DNA of 64,000 bases from Treponema sp. UBA6852 (GTDB lineage Bacteria > Spirochaetota > Spirochaetia > Treponematales > Treponemataceae), in the NCBI GenBank assembly GCA_002449305.1, contig DKDI01000034.1, forward strand, positions 59,583 through 123,582, read 5' to 3'. The notes under the pieces were generated by a model that was given only the letters and a program-made list of their open reading frames with translations, was not told the origin of the DNA and ran no database searches. How positions within the stretch are numbered: position 1 is the first letter of the stretch; every line of letters begins with the position of its first letter. A program made the position numbers and the translations under genes. This document shows positions 42,185-48,944 of this stretch, piece by piece.

Positions 42185-42810
42185 TCTAAATTCCCCCTGA
42201 AAAATGACGAGCCGGAAACAACAATATCTGTTCCCGCTTCAAGGACATCCTCCAAGGTTTCTTGATTTATGCCGCCATCTACAGAAATAAGATATTTAAA
42301 GTTTTTCTCTCTCTGTATATCGGCAAGTTTTCTGATTTTTTCAATAGTATATGGAATAAGTTTTTGTCCGCCCCACCCCGGATTCACAGACATAACAAGA
42401 ACAAGGTCAACAAAAGGCAAAAGTTCTTCAACCGCGCTCAAAGGAGTTGCAGGGCACAATGCGATTCCGGCTTTTTTTCCGGCGTTACGAATAAGTTGAA
42501 CACATCGGTCTGCATGGCAAGTTGCTTCTATATGGAATGTAACAATGTCCGCGCCAGATTCTATATAGGAAACAATTGAATTTTCAGGACGGTCAATCAT
42601 AAGATGAACATCGAACGGAAGCTTTGTGCATTTTCGGATTGAACTGATTACAGGCTGACCATAAGAAACCTGCGGCACAAAATGCCCGTCCATAACATCA
42701 ACATGGACAAAGGAACTGCCCTTTTCTTCTATAAATTTAAATGCAGAAGTCAAATCTGAAAAATCCGCGGAAAGAAGCGATGGCGAAAGAAATCGGCTGT
42801 GTTTTTTCAT
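42175..42810 (-). CDS. rpe: Ribulose-phosphate 3-epimerase
   Basis: Interconverts ribulose-5-phosphate and xylulose-5-phosphate in the pentose phosphate pathway. The product (211 residues from ATG 42810) shows LSPSLLSADFSDL, HVDVMDGHFVPQVSYG, the metal-binding FDVHLMID, TFHIEA, LVLVMSVNPGWGGQ and SVDGGINQETL, all standard for Rpe. An in-frame TTG at 42834 is possible but adds residues not seen in the family. No clear Shine-Dalgarno sequence precedes either start. It heads the minus-strand run of three envelope/TPR genes, to which it is linked by overlap rather than by obvious function. Confidence 0.93.
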   Translation of the reverse strand: MKKHSRFLSPSLLSADFSDLTSAFKFIEEKGSSFVHVDVMDGHFVPQVSYGQPVISSIRKCTKLPFDVHLMIDRPENSIVSYIESGADIVTFHIEATCHADRCVQLIRNAGKKAGIALCPATPLSAVEELLPFVDLVLVMSVNPGWGGQKLIPYTIEKIRKLADIQREKNFKYLISVDGGINQETLEDVLEAGTDIVVSGSSFFRGNLEWK

Positions 42811-42977
42811 AGAACCATGATAAATAAATTCCAATTATTTATCAATTGAAATTTTCAATAACAAAAATTCAGGCAAAATAAAAAAAATCTAAAACTTTTA
42901 GGCTATTAGGCAGTGAACTATTGACAAACACATTGAAAAACCATTATAAATATTACCCCCTTTTGCAGAAAATCACA

Positions 42978-43005
42978 TTGACTAAATCTTTCAAATATAT
43001 ATAAT
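42978..43005 (+). promoter_or_regulatory. Promoter of the TPR-greA run, apparently leaderless
   Basis: TTGACT (42978-42983), 16 bp, TATAAT (43000-43005). The ATG lies at 43014, 8 nt beyond the -10 box, and no Shine-Dalgarno sequence intervenes. Confidence 0.65.
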
Positions 43006-43013
43006 TGAATTCT

Positions 43014-43952
43014 ATGGGTATTCAGTCGGAAAACGCGCTCTGCAATGCATTCAAACTCATTGAAATTTGCAATATTTCAGAAGCTTCGGAACTGCTCAAG
43101 GACGCGCTAACCATTGATCTGGACGACGAAAGCATTGTTTTTGCAATAAAATGCTGCGGATTCTGGATTGACACGCTGAATTCAATTCCCAGCCTTTCCA
43201 GTTTTGAACAGGGAGAAACCCTTCTAAACCAATGGAAGCAGTTTGTCTTTATAACTGGAAAAAAAAGTGAAAAGTACGAAAGAACAATTTATTCTTTTAA
43301 AAAGGGAATTTTTTCGCTCGCATTGGAATGCTACAGCAAGGCAGCGGACGAAAAAGACATCAGGCTTAAGTCTGAAATTTTAAGGAAAACCGGACTTTGC
43401 TATAAAAAGCTAGGTTCTTATGAAGTCGCCCTTAACTTTTTAAAGGAAGCAAACGGAACTCTTTCAGGACAAGCAGCTATCGTCGCGGAAGTTGCCGACT
43501 GCTATGCGCTTTGCGGGGAAACAAAAAATGCAAAAATGCTTTTTAGGGAAGCTTTCTACATAGATGCAAAAAGAATAGACTTTTTTTTCCTAGACTCGCC
43601 AATGATAAAGGCTCTTATAAATAAAGTCGAAGAAATTGGCTATACAGGCGAAGCGTTACAGGAATGGGTTGCAGTTTACGGAGTTATACTTGAAGTTTTT
43701 ACCGTAAAAAGGCTTTTAAGAGCGCAGGAAGTAATTCATCTGCGTCAAGAAATTTTTGCCAGAGAAAGCGAAATGAAAGATCCCGGAAGCAACAAGGAAG
43801 TTATAAAACCAAGGCTCTTGAACCTTTATTTTTGGCTTATAGATTACTATATTTCGTCAAAAGAAAAGTCAAGCAGTATTTCGGAAGTCATGCTCAAGAT
43901 GAAAATTCTTGATCCTGAAATTCACAATTTATACAGATTCGGAAACCTCTGA
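43014..43952 (+). CDS. TPR-like helical protein upstream of GreA
   Basis: The 312-residue cytoplasmic protein has no signal peptide. It is built of helical repeats resembling TPRs (TIYSFKKGIFSLALECYSKA, ILRKTGLCYKKLGSYEVALNF, ADCYALCGETKNAKMLFREA). The C-terminal part is rich in aromatic and charged residues. A TTG at 43005 is in frame, but it overlaps the -10 box, so ATG 43014 is chosen. It precedes the GreA-fusion gene by about 40 bp on the same strand. No enzyme motif is visible; its partner may be the transcription machinery, which is a guess from position only. Confidence 0.75.
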   Translation: MGIQSENALCNAFKLIEICNISEASELLKDALTIDLDDESIVFAIKCCGFWIDTLNSIPSLSSFEQGETLLNQWKQFVFITGKKSEKYERTIYSFKKGIFSLALECYSKAADEKDIRLKSEILRKTGLCYKKLGSYEVALNFLKEANGTLSGQAAIVAEVADCYALCGETKNAKMLFREAFYIDAKRIDFFFLDSPMIKALINKVEEIGYTGEALQEWVAVYGVILEVFTVKRLLRAQEVIHLRQEIFARESEMKDPGSNKEVIKPRLLNLYFWLIDYYISSKEKSSSISEVMLKMKILDPEIHNLYRFGNL

Positions 43953-43991
43953 AAAAGCAGAGAAGTTTATAAAAAACTAGGAGCAAACATT

Positions 43992-46736
43992 ATGTCTGAA
44001 GAACTTGAAAATTCTGTCCGCGAAATGCTGAAGGCAGAAACATGGACACGAGCGGGAATTACAAACTTCACCAAAAACAACATCGAAGAACTTGAAAAAG
44101 TCCTTGACGAATGTAGAAACCAGAACTGTGAATACGCCATCAAGGATATCTGCGATGAACAGCTTGCGCACACAAAAGACAGCATTGTAGCCCTTTATCT
44201 TTCAGGAATGATTGCAATGCGCACAGGTTCCGTAGACACAAGCTCCCTTTACGCGCTCTTTGATATTTTTGAAAAGAACCACAAGGAATCGCTCGTTGAA
44301 TACCTTTGCAATTCAATTCTTGAAGATGATCCGCAGAACAAACTTGCTCTAAGAAAGCTCGCGGATTATTACAAGGCTTCAAATGATGACAGGCTCTGGG
44401 AACTTTATGAGAAAATTGTAAAGCTTGACTTTGAAGAAGCAGAAATGGCGCGTGTTCTTGCTGAACGCTACGACTCTCAAGGAAACAGAGAAGCTGCAAT
44501 AAATTACTATAAAAAAGCATTGCTCCGCTTTGTAGCCGCAAAAAATATCGGCTCAGCAAAAGCTATATGGTCAATTCTTGTTTCTTACATTCCAGAAGAA
44601 CTTGATTTCTTTATGCTGGTTCAGCGAAAAATTGCAAAGACAATCAGCGAAGACAAGTCAGCAATTCTTATGCAGGAACTTTACGCATATTATAAGGACA
44701 CTGCAAAGTGGGACACAGCAATCGCCATTCTAAAGCTTATTCTTGAAATCGACAGCAAAGATTCCTGGGCGCGCAAGGAAATCACGGAATGTTTCCGCGG
44801 AAAATATGCAGACCACTCGCATCTTGAAGACTACATAAAGTCTTCAAATTTGAACCAGTCATTCCGCAATGTCTTTGAAGCAATCAACGACTTTGAAAAG
44901 CACATTGCATTCGATGCAAAAAACTACGTTTACCATAGAACTTGGGGCGTTGGAATTATTTCAAAAGTTGAAGGCGACACTCTTACAATCAACTTCGGAA
45001 AGAAAACAGGCGTTCACACAATGTCTTTAAAAATGGCAGTTAGCGCACTCCAACCTCTTGCAAAAGACCACATCAAAGTCTACAAGAAAACTGTAAAGCA
45101 TGAAGAGCTTGTAAAAAAAGTAAAGAGCGACATTCCATGGACTTTAAAGACAATAATCAAAAGCTACAACAATAACTGCGACGAAAAGCACATAAAAGCA
45201 GAACTTGTTCCTTCAATATTAAAAGACGCTGCTAAAGACAAAGACGGAAAAACAAAAGGTTCAAGCGAATGGACAAGCTGGCACGCAAAGGCTCAGAAAA
45301 TTCTTGCAGAGCCTCCGTTCTGTGTAAATCCAAACGATGCGAATTTCTATACAGTCCGCGACAGAGAACTTAGCAAGTCAGAGCGTCTTGCAAATGAATT
45401 CAAGGCAAACAAGGAATTCTTCCCAAGAATCGACATAATGGCTCGCTATCTTGAAGCAATTGAAGATCCTTCTGACGACCAGTTTTCTGAAATGTTCAGC
45501 TACTTTGCAAATTACCTCAAGGCATTCACTTCTGTAAACGAGCAGATTGTGGCTTCTTATCTTGTTGTTCAGGAAATTGTAAAAAGAATTTCCGCGCTTG
45601 AAAATCCTGCAAAGTTCACATTCGCCGAGCTTTATTCAGAAATTGAAAATCCACGCGAAATGTACACAAAACTCAAGGACACAAAAAATACTCACTTAAA
45701 GAAAATGTTCCTTGCGAATATCAAGATGCTTCCAGACTGGGATTCTCAGTACACTTTCCTGTTCCCGACTGTGCTTGATAAAAATCTTATTGCAGAAATT
45801 ATTTCAGCTGGAAAAAAGGAAAAAGCAGTCCGCCTTGTTCAGGATATTTTCAACGACTACAGAAGCAACAGAAATGCTGTAAACTACTTTATTTCTAAAT
45901 GCAAAACTGAAGAATGGTTTGTTGAAGCAAAAATTTCAGAAGAAAAGCAGCTCGTAACCTTGGTCAACATAATTTCAGTCTGCAACCGTGAAAAGAACAA
46001 TCACGTGAATACAGTTGAAAACACAAAGACAATAAAGGAATCTACTGCCCTTCTCTTTGGAAACAAGCTGAATGAAGACAAGAACCCAATGCTTGAGTAT
46101 ATGCTTGCAAATTCAACTGATGTAATTACAAGAATGTACACAATGGTCAGCGACCTTTCTGACCTTGAGCTTCAATACAAAGCTTCTTTAAGAAACGGAA
46201 TCTTGAAAAAATATCCAGACTTCAAATTCCAGGAAGCAGAAATCAAGCAGGAAGCTCCAAAAGGACTTCTGGTTACTGCAAAAATGCTCGAAGTCAAACG
46301 CACGCTTGCAGAAGACATTGAAAAAGTCCAGCTTCCAAAAGTTGCTGCTGAAATCGGAGAGGCAAAGGAAAAAGGCGACCTTAAGGAAAACGCTGAATAC
46401 ATTGCGGCAAAAGAAGCTCAGCACCGTCTTAACGTTCAGCTTTCAAAACTCAAGGAAGAACTTTCGCGCGCAGTTGTATTTGATCCAACAACAGCGACAA
46501 CATCGCTTGTTTCATTCGGAACAAAAGTTACATTGCAGAACAACATCGAAAACAATGAAGTTGTTTACACAATTCTTGGTCCGTGGGAATCAAATGTTGA
46601 TGAAGGAATAATTTCTTATCTTTCACCGCTCGGAAACAATCTTCTTGACATGAAAAACGGAGAGCAAAGAGCATTCACAATCAACGACCACAAATATGAT
46701 TACACTGTAAAATCTATTGAGGCTGCTGAAGTTTAA
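43992..46736 (+). CDS. greA: Transcription elongation factor GreA with a long N-terminal repeat region
   Basis: GreA rescues backtracked RNA polymerase by stimulating transcript cleavage. Only the last 150 residues or so of this 914-residue protein are GreA. These comprise the coiled coil MLEVKRTLAEDIEKVQLPKV, the acidic tip GEAKEKGDLKENAEY that reaches the polymerase active site, and the C-terminal FKBP-like globular domain ending DHKYDYTVKSIEAAEV. The first 740 residues or so are helical repeat (TPR/HAT-like) sequence with a short insert resembling a CarD/KOW strand module (YHRTWGVGIISKVEGDTLTI). Borrelia and other spirochaetes have the same fused form (from memory). AGGAGC precedes the ATG. 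Confidence 0.93.
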   Translation: MSEELENSVREMLKAETWTRAGITNFTKNNIEELEKVLDECRNQNCEYAIKDICDEQLAHTKDSIVALYLSGMIAMRTGSVDTSSLYALFDIFEKNHKESLVEYLCNSILEDDPQNKLALRKLADYYKASNDDRLWELYEKIVKLDFEEAEMARVLAERYDSQGNREAAINYYKKALLRFVAAKNIGSAKAIWSILVSYIPEELDFFMLVQRKIAKTISEDKSAILMQELYAYYKDTAKWDTAIAILKLILEIDSKDSWARKEITECFRGKYADHSHLEDYIKSSNLNQSFRNVFEAINDFEKHIAFDAKNYVYHRTWGVGIISKVEGDTLTINFGKKTGVHTMSLKMAVSALQPLAKDHIKVYKKTVKHEELVKKVKSDIPWTLKTIIKSYNNNCDEKHIKAELVPSILKDAAKDKDGKTKGSSEWTSWHAKAQKILAEPPFCVNPNDANFYTVRDRELSKSERLANEFKANKEFFPRIDIMARYLEAIEDPSDDQFSEMFSYFANYLKAFTSVNEQIVASYLVVQEIVKRISALENPAKFTFAELYSEIENPREMYTKLKDTKNTHLKKMFLANIKMLPDWDSQYTFLFPTVLDKNLIAEIISAGKKEKAVRLVQDIFNDYRSNRNAVNYFISKCKTEEWFVEAKISEEKQLVTLVNIISVCNREKNNHVNTVENTKTIKESTALLFGNKLNEDKNPMLEYMLANSTDVITRMYTMVSDLSDLELQYKASLRNGILKKYPDFKFQEAEIKQEAPKGLLVTAKMLEVKRTLAEDIEKVQLPKVAAEIGEAKEKGDLKENAEYIAAKEAQHRLNVQLSKLKEELSRAVVFDPTTATTSLVSFGTKVTLQNNIENNEVVYTILGPWESNVDEGIISYLSPLGNNLLDMKNGEQRAFTINDHKYDYTVKSIEAAEV

Positions 46737-46759
46737 TAAAAATTGGAGCTGGCAAAACA

Positions 46760-47695
46760 ATGGCTATAAATGAAAAATCATTTGTAAAACTTTCAGCTAA
46801 CGTTGGAATGTTCTGCCACTCCACAAACATTGGAGTTGTTTTCAGCAATGACGAAATTTTTCTTATTGACTCAGGGCAGTCAGAGGAAGACGGAAAACTC
46901 ATTGCTGAAACACTTTCATCTCTCTTTCCTGAAAAAAAAATCAAAGCTGTAATCCAAACACATTCGCACGCTGACCACTGCGGCGGCTCTTTATATCTGA
47001 AAAAAAATTTAAAAACACAAATATGGGCTTCAGCCGAATCCGCAAGAATAATGGAAGTTCCAGCGATAATCGGAGCAATTTACTGCGGCGGAGTTTCATT
47101 AAAAGAATTTGACATTCCGCAGTTCACGCCGCCACAACCAATTTTCACCGACAGAATTTTATCTGAAGAAAAAATCGAGCTTGATGCGGTTTCCATTTCG
47201 TTTTATTTTCTTCCGGGACATTTTTTTGATCAGATTGGAATTTTAGTTCAGGACAAGTCAGACGGAATAAAAAGTTTTTTTCTTGGCGATAGTTTCTTCG
47301 GAATTGAACTTCTAAAAAAAACATGGATTCCGTTTTTATGCAATCAAAAAGACTTCAGAAAATCAGTAAGAAAAATCGCATCAATAAAATCTGATTTTTA
47401 TATTCCCGGTCATGGCTCAAAATGCACATTTGCAACAATAAATGCGTTTGCAGAAATAAACATAATGGTTACCTACGAATTTGAGTCTCTCATTCTAAAA
47501 AAAATAAAAGAAGGATTTAAAACAACGGAAGAACTTTTAAAAGCAATCGCCGACTATTCATCAATAAAAATGAAAGTTGTTCCGTTTTACTTAATCGGCA
47601 CAACGTTGCGCTCATATCTTTCCTGCCTTGAACACGAAGGTCAAATCGCCTGCGAAATCATAGACAACAAACTTATTTGGAGGAATTTAAAATGA
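46760..47695 (+). CDS. Metallo-beta-lactamase-fold hydrolase
   Basis: The 311-residue product has the MBL zinc motif HSHADHCGG in VIQTHSHADHCGGSLYL, an early IFLIDSGQ strand, a later FFLGDSFFG with the bridging Asp and FYIPGHGSKC with another His ligand. This is the glyoxalase II-like branch; the substrate is not evident. The C-terminal 90 residues are a helical extension. GGAGC lies upstream of the ATG, and the stop overlaps the deoC start by 4 bp (ATGA), implying translational coupling with deoxyribose-phosphate aldolase. Confidence 0.87.
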   Translation: MAINEKSFVKLSANVGMFCHSTNIGVVFSNDEIFLIDSGQSEEDGKLIAETLSSLFPEKKIKAVIQTHSHADHCGGSLYLKKNLKTQIWASAESARIMEVPAIIGAIYCGGVSLKEFDIPQFTPPQPIFTDRILSEEKIELDAVSISFYFLPGHFFDQIGILVQDKSDGIKSFFLGDSFFGIELLKKTWIPFLCNQKDFRKSVRKIASIKSDFYIPGHGSKCTFATINAFAEINIMVTYEFESLILKKIKEGFKTTEELLKAIADYSSIKMKVVPFYLIGTTLRSYLSCLEHEGQIACEIIDNKLIWRNLK

Positions 47696-48402
47696 CAAAA
47701 CAAGAACTTGCAAAATTTATAGACCAGACTCTTCTTTCTCCGGAAGCCACAGAAGAACAAGTTGAAAAATTTTGCCAGCAAGCAAAAGAATACGGATTTG
47801 CAAGCGTCTGCATAAATCCTGTTTTTGTTTCAACTGCGGCAAAAGTTCTTTCAGGGTCGCAAACAAAAGTCTGCACTGTAATAGATTTTCCGCTTGGCGC
47901 CGGCGGAACAGAATCAAAAATGTCGCAGGCTGACATTGCAATTACGAACGGAGCGGAAGAGCTTGATTTTGTAATCGACTTGAATCTTGTAAAAAGCAAA
48001 AAGTGGAATGAGCTTGCGCAGCAACTTTCGTTTTTAACAAAGAGCGTTCAGGAAGCTTCGATGTTCGCAGAAAAAGACGGACTTCCGCGCAAAGAAAAAA
48101 TTTTAACCAAACTGATTTTAGAAACAACTCTTTTAGATGATGATGAAATAATTCAGTCTTGCATTTGCGCAAAAAACGCAGGATTTGATTTTGTCAAAAC
48201 TTCCACAGGATTTTCAATGAAAAAGCCAAACGGAGCAACAATTCATGCCGTTGAGCTAATGAGAAAAACTGTAGGAAACGAAATGGGAGTAAAGGCAAGC
48301 GGCGGAATTCATTCCACTCAAGAAGTGTTGGATTTTATTTCGGCTGGAGCAAACAGAATTGGAGCAAGCTCAGGAATTCAAATTGTAGATGGGATAAACT
48401 AA
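47692..48402 (+). CDS. deoC: Deoxyribose-phosphate aldolase
   Basis: Splits 2-deoxyribose-5-phosphate into glyceraldehyde-3-phosphate and acetaldehyde via a Schiff-base lysine. The 236-residue product has FIDQTLLSPEATEEQV, FASVCINPVFV, CTVIDFPLGAGGTESKM, ELDFVIDLNLVKS, the Schiff-base region DFVKTSTGFS and VKASGGIHSTQEV. GGAGG lies upstream of ATG 47692, chosen over an earlier TTG. With DeoD it could complete deoxyribonucleoside catabolism, although the two are about 31 kb apart in the window and deoB is not present. Confidence 0.95.
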   Translation: MTKQELAKFIDQTLLSPEATEEQVEKFCQQAKEYGFASVCINPVFVSTAAKVLSGSQTKVCTVIDFPLGAGGTESKMSQADIAITNGAEELDFVIDLNLVKSKKWNELAQQLSFLTKSVQEASMFAEKDGLPRKEKILTKLILETTLLDDDEIIQSCICAKNAGFDFVKTSTGFSMKKPNGATIHAVELMRKTVGNEMGVKASGGIHSTQEVLDFISAGANRIGASSGIQIVDGIN

Positions 48403-48404
48403 AA

Positions 48405-48755
48405 TCATTCAGCCTGCTCTTTTCTAACCTTTTCTATTATTCTAAGGCTTTCATTTACAAGCTTGTCAATTTCTGCAAAATTTTCTGAAATGGAAATTTT
48501 GTAGAAAACCCAAGTTCCGCGTTTTATTGTTTTTACAAATCCAGAATCCTTTAAAATTTTCAAATGATGCGAAATTGCAGGACGCGAAAGATTGGACTTT
48601 GAAGTTAAATCCATAACGCTTATTCCTTCCTCTCCGGCATCAGCTATGTCAAGAATAAGTTTTTGGCGGACTTCATCTCCAAGAGCTATAAAAAGAGGTC
48701 CGCATTTATTGAGCATTTCATGTATTTTTTTTAATTCGGACTTGCTTATTCCCAT
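48405..48755 (-). CDS. ArsR-family transcriptional regulator, non-metal type
   Basis: The 116-residue winged-helix repressor shows the recognition helix SNLSRPAISHHLKILKDSGFV and the wing KTIKRGTWVFYKIS. It has only one cysteine (near residue 18) and lacks the ELCVCDL metal box, so a non-metal ligand such as a lipid, or redox state, is more likely. It is divergent from the RND operon. The 190-bp gap between them holds inverted repeats, one beside and one overlapping likely promoters, so it probably regulates itself and the RND cassette. GAGGT lies upstream of the ATG. Confidence 0.88.
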   Translation of the reverse strand: MGISKSELKKIHEMLNKCGPLFIALGDEVRQKLILDIADAGEEGISVMDLTSKSNLSRPAISHHLKILKDSGFVKTIKRGTWVFYKISISENFAEIDKLVNESLRIIEKVRKEQAE

Positions 48756-48819
48756 TTGCAGAACCTCGCATTTTTTTGAGTATTATTAATAATATAGTTT
48801 AAATTACTAAAATGTCAAT

Positions 48820-48839
48820 AAGTTTAAGTAATTAAACTT
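48820..48839. promoter_or_regulatory. Candidate ArsR operator
   Basis: AAGTTTAA-GTAA-TTAAACTT, a perfect 8-bp inverted repeat with a 4-bp centre. It lies immediately upstream of a strong arsR promoter on the minus strand (TTGACA at 48813-48818, TATTAT about 18 bp on). The related half-sequence AGTTTAAATTACT occurs at 48797-48809, inside that promoter spacer. Confidence 0.55.
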
Positions 48840-48857
48840 TTTGTCATTTTTTTTACA

Positions 48858-48909
48858 AAACCTATTGAATTTTATAAAAAAAACATTATATTTATATATC
48901 AATAGGTTT
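48858..48909. promoter_or_regulatory. Spaced 10-bp inverted repeat upstream of the RND gene
   Basis: AAACCTATTG (48858-48867) and its exact complement CAATAGGTTT (48900-48909) flank 32 bp of A/T-rich sequence that probably carries the RND operon promoter. The two arms could be paired half-sites or an mRNA hairpin. Confidence 0.5.
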
Positions 48910-48944
48910 AATCTTTTGAACGTTATTTAGGAAAGGACTATTTT

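Noticed and set aside
44140..44559. A 139-codon minus-strand ORF inside the GreA-fusion gene.
   Set aside because: It is an antisense shadow of a gene with clear GreA motifs, SD and codon use.
48858..48909. The CCTATTGAATTTTATAA segment as another copy of the palindromic repeat family.
   Set aside because: It shares the core with the repeat but lacks both flanking hairpins, so it is kept as a promoter-region inverted repeat instead.
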